DNA from: CAYTBN01 sp964436045 | GTDB taxonomy: Bacteria; Myxococcota_A; UBA796; UBA9615; CAYRNR01 | DNA: 64,000 nucleotides | Direction of reading: 5' to 3' | Assembly: GCA_964436045.1 (NCBI GenBank) | Contig: CAYTBN010000013.1 | Location: 62,001 to 126,000, forward strand | Shown: piece by piece, positions 1 to 8,243 of the stretch | Numbering within the stretch: the stretch's first letter is position 1 | Layout of the letters: each line of letters begins with the position of its first letter | Position numbers and translations under genes: made by a program | The notes under the pieces: generated by a model | What the model saw: the letters and a program-made list of their open reading frames with translations, nothing else | Told to the model about the DNA's origin: nothing | Databases searched by the model: none

Positions 1-479
1 ACCTCGAGTCAGCTCGGGTGGTCGCCGATGGCCTGATCGCCGAGGGTTTGATGCGGGGGAACGTGGACGAGGCCGTCGCGGCCGGCGCCCACGCTCTGTT
101 CTTCCCCCACGGCCTGGGGCACGCCCTGGGTATCGACGTGCACGACATGGAGGATCTCGGGGACGCGGTCGGCTACGCGCCCGGCGAGGGGCGCAGCGAG
201 CAGTTCGGTCTCGCAGCGCTGCGTTTCGCCCGCGAGCTGGAGCCCGGCCACGTGGTGACGGCCGAGCCCGGCATCTATTTCGTCCCGGCGCTGATCGACC
301 AGTGGGCCGCGGCTGGCACCCACGAGGCGTTCATCGACTACCAGGCCCTGGACGACTGGCGCGACTTCGGTGGCATCCGGATCGAGGACGACGTGCTGGT
401 CACCGACCGCGGCTCGCGTGTGCTCGGCCCGCCGATCCCCAGAGGGGCGGACGCGATCGAGAGCACGATGGAATCCTGA
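1..479 (+). CDS. M24 family metallopeptidase (Xaa-Pro peptidase), C-terminal part
   Basis: The frame is open to the left edge, so only about the last 158 residues are present. M24 enzymes are cytoplasmic two-metal peptidases that cleave bonds next to proline. Visible in order are the HGLGH metal-site motif followed by GIDVHD, the AEPGIYF segment carrying a metal-binding Glu, and GIRIEDDVLVT carrying the last Glu. These are the final ligand blocks of the family. The two Asp ligands and the N-terminal domain would lie outside the window. The protein ends at TGA 477-479 with a short hydrophilic tail. The next gene is convergent, and a 484-bp non-coding stretch full of hairpins follows. The family call is secure; aminopeptidase P versus prolidase cannot be decided. 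Confidence 0.9.
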   Translation, partial: LESARVVADGLIAEGLMRGNVDEAVAAGAHALFFPHGLGHALGIDVHDMEDLGDAVGYAPGEGRSEQFGLAALRFARELEPGHVVTAEPGIYFVPALIDQWAAAGTHEAFIDYQALDDWRDFGGIRIEDDVLVTDRGSRVLGPPIPRGADAIESTMES

Positions 480-481
480 TC

Positions 482-557
482 TGCTGAAAACAGCACGATA
501 CGCTGGATATAGCACAACCTGCTGAATACAGCAGCGAGCCCTGCTCTCCGGCAGCAG
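482..557. repeat. Four tandem CTGCTG-N4-CAGCAG-like hairpins
   Basis: Four short inverted repeats follow one another about every 19-22 bp directly after the M24 stop codon: TGCTG-AAAA-CAGCA (482-495), GCT-GGATAT-AGC (502-513), CTGCTG-AATA-CAGCAG (519-534, perfect 6-bp stem) and CTGCT-N7-AGCAG (541-557). The units look like degenerate tandem copies of one element. No T-tract follows any of them except a short TTTTT near 604, so they are not classic terminators. They could be protein-binding sites, mRNA 3'-end stabilisers or a REP-like element. This is part of the non-coding stretch 480-963, in which no gene was found. Confidence 0.6.
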
Positions 558-706
558 CGGAACTCCGAACCGAGCGGGCTCCGTACCCTTTGAAATAACT
601 GCGTTTTTCCGGCCTTGAGGATTTTTTTCGGGCAAATCCCACAGTTTGGCACCGCGCTTGCTCATTCCCCAGTGCGTCAAGACGACAGGAAAGCCCGAGG
701 AAACAA

Positions 707-900
707 GGTCCAAGGAAGGACCACTGGGCAACCCGAGGATGGGGGTCCCAAGGAAGGGACCGGGGGTCCGAAGAAGGACCAGGATAGCCAGGACGCCAGG
801 ACGGACGACGGCCCAAGACGGGCCACGGGCAAGACGCCTAGCTCACCGAGAATTGTCACTTCGCAGGATCCCGGAAGGGAAAGTGTCCAAGGACGGACAC
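707..900. repeat. Array of GGTCC-(purine loop)-GGACC hairpins
   Basis: A second, different hairpin family lies in the same non-coding stretch. Units are GGTCC-AAGGAA-GGACC (707-722), GGTCCC-AAGGAA-GGGACC (744-761), GGTCC-GAAGAA-GGACC (765-780), GGCCC-AAGAC-GGGCC (810-824) and GTGTCC-AAGGAC-GGACAC (883-900). A weaker TCCC-GGAA-GGGA lies at 869-880. Stem sequences differ while pairing is kept, and the 5-6 nt loop stays purine-rich (AAGGAA-like). That pattern of compensatory change suggests selection on structure in RNA or cruciform DNA. Function unknown. The array lies between convergent genes. Confidence 0.6.
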
Positions 901-963
901 CCGGATCCGCCGGCAGGATGCCCGGAAGTGACCACTCGATAGCGGGATGATGCTTCGGGGGCG

Positions 964-1389
964 TCATCCCGCGTCGCCCTCTGCGCCCCCCCCCCAGAAC
1001 TCCGCCTCCGCCACATAGAAGTCCACCGCCGTGCCCTGGGTCGGGATCCACATCCCGGACGCGATCATCGCCTCGGCCTTGGTCTTCAGCGCCCGCATCC
1101 GTTCCAGGTGCTCGGCCAGGGCCGCTGGCTTGCCCGCAGGATCGTTGGCCGCCTTGGCCTCGAGCCAGCGCCGGGACCACTGGTAGACCAGCTCGGGCTG
1201 GCTCAGCCCGGCGGCCAGCGAGGTCTCGGCGTCGATGTAGGCGAGCCGCGCCAGTTCCTCGCGGCGGGCGCCCGGATCGTCGGCGTCCTGGGCGGTCGCG
1301 GCGCCGGCCGAGGCCAGGGTCAGCAGGGCTCCGATCACCAGAAGCGCGTGTCGAGTCTGGATGGCGGATCTCCTCTCGTCCTCGATCAA
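964..1389 (-). CDS. Small secreted protein of unknown function
   Basis: Not recognised. The protein has a clear Sec signal peptide (QTRHALLVIGALLTLASAG, cleaved near ATAQD) followed by about 95 mostly helical, Ala/Glu-rich residues and a C-terminal WIPTQGTAVDFYVAEAEFW segment. The start is uncertain. A TTG at 1389-1387 overlaps the upstream M48 stop (TTGA), which would couple translation but adds a charged leader. A strong GAGGAG Shine-Dalgarno instead sits 7 nt before an ATC at 1362, which would start exactly at the signal peptide. A run of ten C (986-995) codes for Gly near the C-terminus and is a possible slippage site. It follows the M48 peptidase as the second gene of an apparent operon. 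Confidence 0.6.
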   Translation of the reverse strand: MIEDERRSAIQTRHALLVIGALLTLASAGAATAQDADDPGARREELARLAYIDAETSLAAGLSQPELVYQWSRRWLEAKAANDPAGKPAALAEHLERMRALKTKAEAMIASGMWIPTQGTAVDFYVAEAEFWGGGAEGDAG

Positions 1390-3095
1390 CCCAGCAACAA
1401 CAGGGCCCAAGGCACCAGCGAGACCAGGCCGATCCCGGTCACCAGCACGCCGCCGAAGACGCCCCAGAACCGGGTCCAGGACCGAACCGTCTTTCCGTCC
1501 ACGTCCATGTCCGCCAGATCGACGAACTGGTGCACCGAGCGGCGGAACCAGCCCCTCGCCGTCGCCTCGGCGCCCTGGGCCTGGCGGGCGCCACGGAAGG
1601 CGAAGAACAGGTTGCCGAGGAACGGGATCAGGCTCTCGTAGTTGAGGTTGACCAGCCCGCCGGAGCGGTCCTTCATGGTCACGTCCTCACCGAAGTAGGC
1701 CCCCGCCTGGGCCTTGCCGATGATGGTGCCCTCGAGTTGCACTGGCCGCCCGCGCAGCGGGCTGGCGTAGGGATCGCTCATCAGCTCGTACATGGTGATC
1801 GGCTCGAAGTCCTTGCCCGCCGAGAAGCGATACAGCCCCTTGAGCAGCATGCCCAGTCCCAGGAAGCCGATGACCGCCGGGAACAGGGGCGCCTGGGGCA
1901 CGAACACCGCGCTGACCGCGGCGAGCAGCAGTCCGAAACCCAGCCCGATCCACGGCCCGTAGTAGATCACCACCTCGACGAAGAACCGGCCGTACAGCCG
2001 CCCCCGGTCGAGCTTCTGTCCCTCCCGATCCACTGCGGCGAAGTCGAACAGGGGTTCCACCCCGAGCCTGGGCGCGGCCTCGTTCAGCGCCCGCAACCGC
2101 TTGCCCGTCAGCGGGTGGGTCGAGGCCAGCTCGCTGACGAACGCCCAGGGGTTGTACAGGTCGAACAACATCACTGGCGTCACGATCTGTGGATCGAAGC
2201 CCGCGGGCGCTGGGGTGGACGTCACCTGGGGCTGCAGCGCGGCGCTGCCGTCGGTGGGGTAGTCCGACGAGGCGCGCAGGGCGTTGCCCACGCCGTGGGC
2301 TGCCTTGTGGTCGAAGATCCCCATCGACCGCGTCGCCTTCAGCAGCCGGTTCTGTTGGCCGAGCTGGGCCATCTCGGCCATGCCGTAGGCCACCTTGACC
2401 AGCGCCCGCTGCAGCGGCGCCGGATCGCCCATCACCTCGGCGGCGAAACGATCGGCCAGGTACTCGCGGGCGCGGCTGAGCAACAGCAGCAGGTAGCTGC
2501 CGATCCAGTAGAAGACCAGCGACATCAGCCCGATCAGCGGCAGCGGGTTGTTCTTGCCGCGGCGCATTCGCAGCAGGATGTGGCCCATCTCGTACAGGAT
2601 CTGCAACATCGTGGCGGCGACCGTCATCACGATGAAGTCCAGGTTCTTGATGTGGCCCAGCTCGTGGGCGAACACGGCGCACTGCTCGTCCAGGTCCAGG
2701 AATCGGAACAGGCCGTTGCTGCCCACGAGCCGCGCGTTGCCGGGCCAGCTGCCGTAGGTGTAGGCGGTGGGGTTGTCGTCGTTGACCAGGCGGATTCGCG
2801 GCAGGGGCATCCGCTTGCTCTCGCAGGTGCGACGGACGAAGCCGGCCAGCTCGGGGTGCTCGGCCTCGAACTGCTCGAAGGTCAGCTTGCGCAGTTCGTA
2901 GACCCAGCCCTGGATCAGGTCCGTGAAGAAGGGCGTGATCAGCCACGAGACGAAGTTCACCGCCACGGTGAGCACCAGCATCAGGCCAGCGGGGATGATC
3001 CCCCCCCAGAACAGCAAGATCAGCAGGATCGTCAGCACCATCCCGGCGAGCATGCCCAGGGTCATGGTCGAGGCGAACAGCATGCGCAGCTTCAT
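1386..3095 (-). CDS. M48 family membrane zinc metallopeptidase
   Basis: This integral-membrane protease is related to HtpX/Ste24, which degrade or process membrane proteins. Two hydrophobic segments span residues 5-55. The catalytic HELGH motif is at 144-148, the third zinc ligand is Glu211 in REYLAD, and further membrane segments lie near 155-205 and 375-425. At 569 residues it is about twice the length of HtpX. The extra C-terminal part (about 430-530) contains PVQLEGTIIGK and EDVTMKDRSGG, resembling an OB-like accessory domain seen in long M48 proteins. Start ATG at 3095 has a GGAGGG Shine-Dalgarno. A small secreted protein gene follows with overlap. The substrate is not predictable. Confidence 0.88.
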   Translation of the reverse strand: MKLRMLFASTMTLGMLAGMVLTILLILLFWGGIIPAGLMLVLTVAVNFVSWLITPFFTDLIQGWVYELRKLTFEQFEAEHPELAGFVRRTCESKRMPLPRIRLVNDDNPTAYTYGSWPGNARLVGSNGLFRFLDLDEQCAVFAHELGHIKNLDFIVMTVAATMLQILYEMGHILLRMRRGKNNPLPLIGLMSLVFYWIGSYLLLLLSRAREYLADRFAAEVMGDPAPLQRALVKVAYGMAEMAQLGQQNRLLKATRSMGIFDHKAAHGVGNALRASSDYPTDGSAALQPQVTSTPAPAGFDPQIVTPVMLFDLYNPWAFVSELASTHPLTGKRLRALNEAAPRLGVEPLFDFAAVDREGQKLDRGRLYGRFFVEVVIYYGPWIGLGFGLLLAAVSAVFVPQAPLFPAVIGFLGLGMLLKGLYRFSAGKDFEPITMYELMSDPYASPLRGRPVQLEGTIIGKAQAGAYFGEDVTMKDRSGGLVNLNYESLIPFLGNLFFAFRGARQAQGAEATARGWFRRSVHQFVDLADMDVDGKTVRSWTRFWGVFGGVLVTGIGLVSLVPWALLLLG

Positions 3096-3254
3096 CGACG
3101 TTTCCCTCCGGTCGCCGGACGACCTTACACCACCGAGGGGTGTTTTCCTTCCCTTGACCCTGCCCGACGGGCCCGCTCATCATGGTGCCGGAAGCGTCGG
3201 ATCGGCTGGCTCGAACGCTGCACGGCAAGAAGGGAAATCATCGAGCTCGACACC

Positions 3255-3350
3255 ATGACCCTGACCACCTTCGAGGTCGGCCAGGTGGCCATGGTCGAGA
3301 ACAAGATCCAGCAGATCCTGGCCAGCGCCGATCCCTGTGCCGAGATCTGA
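3255..3350 (+). CDS. Possible 31-37 residue peptide
   Basis: A short frame encodes MTLTTFEVGQVAMVENKIQQ and ends in PCAEI with a TGA stop. Nearly every codon has G or C in the third position, as in the true genes around it, which is the main support. A Shine-Dalgarno-like AAGGG lies 16-20 nt before the ATG but correctly spaced for an in-frame ATC at 3240, so the start may be upstream. No homologue is recognised. It stands alone between the M48 gene and the VWA lipoprotein gene. Confidence 0.25.
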   Translation: MTLTTFEVGQVAMVENKIQQILASADPCAEI

Positions 3351-3373
3351 TCCCCGCACCCCCGTTCATCCCG

Positions 3374-3397
3374 CCGCCAGCGCTGTTTTCCTGGCGG
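3374..3397 (+). terminator. Hairpin CCGCCAG-N10-CTGGCGG
   Basis: A perfect 7-bp G+C-rich stem with a 10-nt loop follows the small reading frame by about 25 bp and precedes the promoter region of the next gene. No T-tract follows, so it is at best a weak intrinsic terminator; it could equally be an operator. Confidence 0.3.
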
Positions 3398-3464
3398 GTC
3401 CCTACGCGAGTGCGGTACTAATAGAATTGGTTCAGTGTCTCCCCCTCTGGAAGGAGCCCGGAAG

Positions 3465-5060
3465 ATGACCAGGTTCATCGGCCCTCTGTTGAGCATCGCG
3501 ATGTTGTTCAGCCTCGCCTGCCAGGACTACGTCGTTGTGGACCAGGACGGCACAGGCGATCCGACCAAGAAGGACGCCCAGATCGAGGTCACTCCGCCCG
3601 TGCTGGACTTCGGCCAGCTGGTCGCCGGCGAGGAGGTGACCAAGCTGATCACCATCAAGAGCATCGGCGGCGACACCCTCTATCTCGAGGACATGTTCGT
3701 CGACGGTCCGATCTCGTTCTCCCTCGACGACGGCGAGGTGGAGCGGATCCTGGCTCCCGATGCCTCGACCACCCTGCCGGTGACCTACGCGCCGATGGCA
3801 GACGAGGAAGCGACTGGCGAGGTCCACATCCTGTCCAGCGACCGGGACACCCCGGACTCGATCGTCGACCTGACCGCCACCGGGCTGGCGCCGATGATCG
3901 AGCTGAATCCGGCGACCTTCGACTTCGGCGACGACGAGATCGGCTGCGACAAGGAGCAGGAGATCGAGATCTGGAACATGGGCTCCGCGCCGCTGCAGGT
4001 CGACGAGGTGGTCTTCGCGCCCACCAGCGACGAGATGCTGGTCAGCTTCTACTTCCAGGAGGGGACCTTCATCGACCCGGGCCAGATGCAGACGGCCACC
4101 GTCTACTACCGGCCGCGGGACGAGCTGCCAGACACGGGCTACCTGCACATCTACAGCAACGACCCGGCGCACCCCGACGCCCTGGCCACCCAGTACGGCA
4201 CGGCCCACCTGGCCGACGAGGTCACCGACGAGTACGAGCAGGAGGGCAACAACTGGACCGACATCCTGTGGGTCGTCGACAACTCCTGTTCCATGGGAGA
4301 CGAGCAGAACAGCCTGGCGATCAACTTCTCGAGCTTCCTCGACATCATCGAGGTGCTGGACATCGACTATCACATCGCCGTGGCCACCACCGACAACGGC
4401 CACTTCCAGGGGGCGGTGCCGATCATGACCCCCTCCACCCCGGACGTGGCGGCGGCCTTCGCTGACGCGGTCAACGTGGGCACGGGCGGATCGGGTATCG
4501 AGAAGGGATTCCAGTACGGCCAGGCGGCGCTGAGCCCGCCGTTGATGGCGCCCGGTGGCCCCAACGACGGCTTCATGCGCGAGGAGGCGGGCCTGCGGCT
4601 GATCTTCGTGTCGGACGAGAGCGAGCAGTCCCAGGACACCGTGACCGCCTTCACGCAGTTCTTCCAGGGGCTCAAGACCAACCCCGACCACATGATCGCC
4701 AGCTCGATCACCGGCCAGCTCACCGGCTGCAGCAGTCCCACCGGCAACGCCGACCCGGCGCCGCGCTACGAGCAGATCACGGCCGCCACCGGAGGACTGT
4801 CCGCATCGATCTGCGACCCGAACTGGGTCAACACCCTGTCCAACCTGGCCTGGCTGTCGTTGAGCTGGCAGGACACCTTCGAGCTGAGCGAATACCCGGT
4901 CGAGGAGACCATCGAGGTCGAGCTCAACCACGTCCCGGTCTACGTGGGCTGGTACTTCGACGAGGTGATCAACGCCGTCATCTTCGATCCGGACTACATC
5001 CCGGACACCGGCGACCTGATCACGATCAACTACAACATCCTCGGCACCTGCGAGGGCTGA
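3465..5060 (+). CDS. VWA/choice-of-anchor-D-like lipoprotein (copy 1)
   Basis: Start ATG 3465 has a GGAAGGAG site and gives a lipoprotein signal ending LFSLAC (Cys near residue 18). Residues about 30-250 hold two ASH/choice-of-anchor-D-like beta-sandwich repeats, with the typical PPVLDFGQL and PATFDFGDD openings. A von Willebrand A-like domain follows from about 260, with MIDAS motif DNSCSM (DxSxS), then Cys residues and a C-terminal beta region. The 531-residue protein is probably anchored in the outer membrane or periplasm and binds a metal ion and a protein partner. A paralogue with the same architecture lies at 24856-26475. No enzyme activity is expected; the role is unknown. Confidence 0.85.
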   Translation: MTRFIGPLLSIAMLFSLACQDYVVVDQDGTGDPTKKDAQIEVTPPVLDFGQLVAGEEVTKLITIKSIGGDTLYLEDMFVDGPISFSLDDGEVERILAPDASTTLPVTYAPMADEEATGEVHILSSDRDTPDSIVDLTATGLAPMIELNPATFDFGDDEIGCDKEQEIEIWNMGSAPLQVDEVVFAPTSDEMLVSFYFQEGTFIDPGQMQTATVYYRPRDELPDTGYLHIYSNDPAHPDALATQYGTAHLADEVTDEYEQEGNNWTDILWVVDNSCSMGDEQNSLAINFSSFLDIIEVLDIDYHIAVATTDNGHFQGAVPIMTPSTPDVAAAFADAVNVGTGGSGIEKGFQYGQAALSPPLMAPGGPNDGFMREEAGLRLIFVSDESEQSQDTVTAFTQFFQGLKTNPDHMIASSITGQLTGCSSPTGNADPAPRYEQITAATGGLSASICDPNWVNTLSNLAWLSLSWQDTFELSEYPVEETIEVELNHVPVYVGWYFDEVINAVIFDPDYIPDTGDLITINYNILGTCEG

Positions 5061-5220
5061 CCCCGCCGGCGTTCCCATCCCCCCGGAATCCCGCACATTT
5101 TCATCTTGCCGGTCATCCATTCCCATGGACATCCCCCCTGTCCGACACTAAGATGCGGCCCATGGCAGGAGCAGGTTTTGCGGCCCGGATCGGCCGCGGA
5201 CAGCCCGCCTCGAACGCCGG

Positions 5221-6423
5221 ATGGGAACCGCGATGGAACGTGCCAACGGATCGGATCTGAACCACCGCGTGCGCAAGGCGCGGATCGGCGCCCAGTTCTT
5301 TCGCAAGTGGGTCGAATCGCGGGTGGGGGAGCGGCTGAACGACCCGCAGATCTGCAGGCCGAGCATGGTCTGCACGATCCTGACGTCCAAGTGCAACTAC
5401 AAGTGCTCGTTCTGCAACCACCCGAAGATGACCCAGGTCGACCAGATGCCCCGCGAGAAGTGGGAGGAGATCCTCCTGCAGCTCAAGGACTGGCTGGGGA
5501 TCTACCGCATCAACTTCCTCGGCGGTGAGCCCTTCCTCTACCCCGAGCTGTTCGACCTGCTGGCGTTTTGCAAGCAGCACGGGATCATGGCCGGGATCAC
5601 CACCAACGGCTGGTTCCTGACCAAGGAGAACTGCCAGGAGCTGGCCAAGCACGACCTGTTCAACATCTCGCTGTCCGTGGACGGTTACGGGCCGGAGATG
5701 CACGACCGCCTGCGGGGCATCCCCGGCGCCCATAAGCGCCTGTGGGAGGGCATCGAGAACCTGCGCGAGTACGTGATCGGCCACAACGGCAACCACACCC
5801 GGGTCGCGTTCCGCACCAACGTGCTGGCCGAGAACCTGGATGACCTGGTTCCGCTGGCCCACTTCGTCCGCACCAAGGGGTTGCACTGCATCGGCTTCCA
5901 GCCGGTGGAGTACCGGCCGATGAACCTCGAGGAGGAGTGGGACTACCTGGAGGAGAAGGAGGTCGACAATCCCAACGAGCGTCTCGAGCAGTTCAGCGTG
6001 ACCCCCGGCGAGCGACCCGAGAACATGGAGACCCACTGGGTCGGCGACTTCGAACACCTGGACGCGGTGCTGGCCGAGGTCAAGGACATCAAGCGCAAGG
6101 GATTCCCGATCCTCAACTCCCAGACCCACCTGGACGCCATCGGCGACTACTACCACAACCCCAGCCTGATCTATGAGATCAAGCGGGAGTGCAAGACGGC
6201 CTGGGAGCAGATGGTGATCCTGCCGGACGGCTACGTCCGCTCGTGCACCGAGCTTCCGCCCTACGGCAACCTGTTCGAGAACACCCCCCGGGAGATCTGG
6301 GAATCCGAGGAAGCCCAGCGCCACCGCGAGGGCGTCGCCCAGTGCCGCCGCACCTGCCTGAACATGTTCCACTGGAAGCGGAGCCTCCCCGAGAAGGTGG
6401 AGATGTTCTCCAAGTTCTTCTGA
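5221..6423 (+). CDS. Radical SAM protein with C-terminal Fe-S (SPASM/twitch-like) region
   Basis: The canonical CNYKCSFC cluster motif (Cys58, Cys62, Cys65) binds the 4Fe-4S that cleaves S-adenosylmethionine. It is followed by the GGEPFLYPEL motif and LSVDG. The C-terminal part from about residue 325 has CKTAWEQMVILPDGYVRSC and a later CRRTC, typical of auxiliary cluster binding in peptide- or sugar-modifying radical SAM enzymes. It is 400 residues long if ATG 5221 is used; an ATG at 5233 is also possible. No substrate peptide or partner enzyme is adjacent. It lies between a lipoprotein gene and a long hexanucleotide repeat. The substrate cannot be inferred. Confidence 0.88.
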   Translation: MGTAMERANGSDLNHRVRKARIGAQFFRKWVESRVGERLNDPQICRPSMVCTILTSKCNYKCSFCNHPKMTQVDQMPREKWEEILLQLKDWLGIYRINFLGGEPFLYPELFDLLAFCKQHGIMAGITTNGWFLTKENCQELAKHDLFNISLSVDGYGPEMHDRLRGIPGAHKRLWEGIENLREYVIGHNGNHTRVAFRTNVLAENLDDLVPLAHFVRTKGLHCIGFQPVEYRPMNLEEEWDYLEEKEVDNPNERLEQFSVTPGERPENMETHWVGDFEHLDAVLAEVKDIKRKGFPILNSQTHLDAIGDYYHNPSLIYEIKRECKTAWEQMVILPDGYVRSCTELPPYGNLFENTPREIWESEEAQRHREGVAQCRRTCLNMFHWKRSLPEKVEMFSKFF

Positions 6424-6427
6424 TCCG

Positions 6428-6489
<62 letters not shown>

Positions 6490-6503
6490 TACCATAGTCC
6501 TTC

Positions 6504-8243
6504 ATGCCCCCCACCCAGACGCCCAGGGTCCGGTTCCTGCTGTATCTGCTGTACGCAGTCGCCGCGCTGGCGCTGGTGCGTGCGGCGTTCGTGGTGCCGG
6601 CGCAGCTGCGAGAGCTGTGGCTGCTGCGCAGCGGGGTGGTGGCCTACGAGGGGGAGCCGATCTCGCTGGCCGGCGACGCGCGGCTCGAGGGGCGGCTCGT
6701 CGAGGCCTGGACGGGGCGTGGACTCGCCGACGTCGGCCTGGAGATCGTGCGCTTTCCCGCCGGAGAACCGCGACCGCCCGGCGGTGATGTCTGGGCACAG
6801 TCGCGGGCGAATCGGGTCCGCAGCGGGCCTGACGGCGGCTTCGGTTTTGATGTGGCGCCGGGGTTCTACCGGCTCCGCGTCGAAGATCCGGCCTACTACT
6901 CGTCGGACGGCTACCGGGCCGTGGTCGGGGAGGCAGGCCAGACGCCCGCGCCGCTGGTGGTCGCAGCCCACGCCGTCTGCTCGCTCGAGGTGGAGCTGCT
7001 GGACGACGACGGCGCTCCCGTACCTGGCGCCGAGGTGTTCATCAAGAACGGGGACCCCGGGCGGGCGTTTTTCACCCCCCAGCGAAATGGCATGGCCAGC
7101 ACCGACGACCGCGGCGTGGCCCACTGGCGTCGTCGTTGCGGGGAGGCGTCGCTGCGGCGCGTGGAGCTGCCCGATCACACCGTCCACTACGTCGAGCGCC
7201 CCATCGAGCTGGTGGAGGAGACGCCGCGCCTGACGCTGGCCGTGGCCGAGGTGCGGGCTGCGCCGCCCCGTCCGCGCGATCCCGTGCTCGAGCGCCGTCC
7301 AAAGGGCGATCCGGGCGAGATGCTGGCGCACGCCGCGGGTCCAGCCGAGGGAGCCCCCGAGACCGCGGGAGTGGCCCAGCTCAGCGCCCGGATCGTGGAC
7401 GAGACCGGCGCGCCTCTGCGGGCGCAGGTCCTGGTCGACGCGATGGCACCGCCCGCCGGCTTTCGCTACGACTACCTGCGGTTCCTGCCCGTCTGGCCGG
7501 TGACCGGGCCGGAGGGAGCGCTGGCCCTGGAGGTCCCCACGGGACGGCTCCGGCTGTTCGTGCTACCCGCTGGTGGAGCGCCGTTGGTGGGAGAGCCCTT
7601 CGACGCCCGGGCCGGCGAGGCCGTCGACCTGGGCGAACTGACCGTCCCTTCGTCGCACGGCCGGACCCTCCGGGGGCGGGTGGTGGGGCCGGCCGGACCG
7701 GTGGCGGGCGCCGAGGTCTACCCGGTGGCGGTGGGCGAGTTGGGCAGGCTGTTCTTCAGTGCGATGAACACCGGTCCGTTTCCGCGTACGGTAAGCAACC
7801 CCGACGGCGAGTTCGAACTCGGCGGCTTGCCCACCGACACGGTCGTGGTGATGGCCTACCACCGGGACGTGGGCGCGGGCGTTCCGTTCACCCTCGCGGC
7901 CGGACCCGATGACGGGCTCGACGCGGTGCTGACGCTGCGACCCGGCACGTCGGACCTCAAGTCCGGCTGGCTCCAGGGCGCGTACTTCGCGCTCTCACGC
8001 GAGGGGCTGGTGCTCAGCCGCCTCGTTGAGGGCTCGGCGGCACACCGGGCTGGCCTGCGGGTAGGCGACCGCCCCCTGGAGATCGACGGGATCGACGCCC
8101 GCTGGTTCGAGCCGCAGCGGGTGTTCGCCGTCCTCGACGGTGGCGCTGGTAGCCGCGCGGTCACGATCGTCGTCGAGCGCAAGGGTGAGCCCGAGCCCAT
8201 CGAGATCGCCTGGGCGGCGGCGTTCGAGCCGGCGGCGGACTGA
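6504..8243 (+). CDS. Membrane-anchored protein with carboxypeptidase-regulatory-like repeats and PDZ domain
   Basis: The protein has 579 residues with one N-terminal membrane segment (about residues 9-31: FLLYLLYAVAALALVRAAF) that leaves the rest outside the cytoplasm. Several beta-sandwich segments of the carboxypeptidase-regulatory type follow (GRLVEAWTGRGLADVGLEI, GRVVGPAGPVAGAEVYPV). A C-terminal PDZ domain from about 490 to 575 carries LVEGSAAHRAGLRVGDRPLE. Such proteins bind protein tails or act as scaffolds; no catalytic motif is seen. The start ATG has only a weak Shine-Dalgarno and sits 16 bp after the TCTCGG repeat. Its TGA stop is back-to-back with the stop of the convergent gene (TGATCA). 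Confidence 0.75.
   Translation: MPPTQTPRVRFLLYLLYAVAALALVRAAFVVPAQLRELWLLRSGVVAYEGEPISLAGDARLEGRLVEAWTGRGLADVGLEIVRFPAGEPRPPGGDVWAQSRANRVRSGPDGGFGFDVAPGFYRLRVEDPAYYSSDGYRAVVGEAGQTPAPLVVAAHAVCSLEVELLDDDGAPVPGAEVFIKNGDPGRAFFTPQRNGMASTDDRGVAHWRRRCGEASLRRVELPDHTVHYVERPIELVEETPRLTLAVAEVRAAPPRPRDPVLERRPKGDPGEMLAHAAGPAEGAPETAGVAQLSARIVDETGAPLRAQVLVDAMAPPAGFRYDYLRFLPVWPVTGPEGALALEVPTGRLRLFVLPAGGAPLVGEPFDARAGEAVDLGELTVPSSHGRTLRGRVVGPAGPVAGAEVYPVAVGELGRLFFSAMNTGPFPRTVSNPDGEFELGGLPTDTVVVMAYHRDVGAGVPFTLAAGPDDGLDAVLTLRPGTSDLKSGWLQGAYFALSREGLVLSRLVEGSAAHRAGLRVGDRPLEIDGIDARWFEPQRVFAVLDGGAGSRAVTIVVERKGEPEPIEIAWAAAFEPAAD

Noticed and set aside
482..557. CTG-N10-CAG spacing resembling LexA boxes
   Set aside because: The matches lie after a gene end in a convergent region, with no SOS gene near; the repeated hairpin pattern explains them better.
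482..900. CRISPR array
   Set aside because: The units are short palindromes of unequal sequence without constant repeats and unique spacers, and no cas gene is present.
1530..3350. 606-residue plus-strand frame across the M48 gene
   Set aside because: Shadow of the M48 peptidase; only its last 31-37 codons (3240-3350) have coding-like composition, and these are listed separately.
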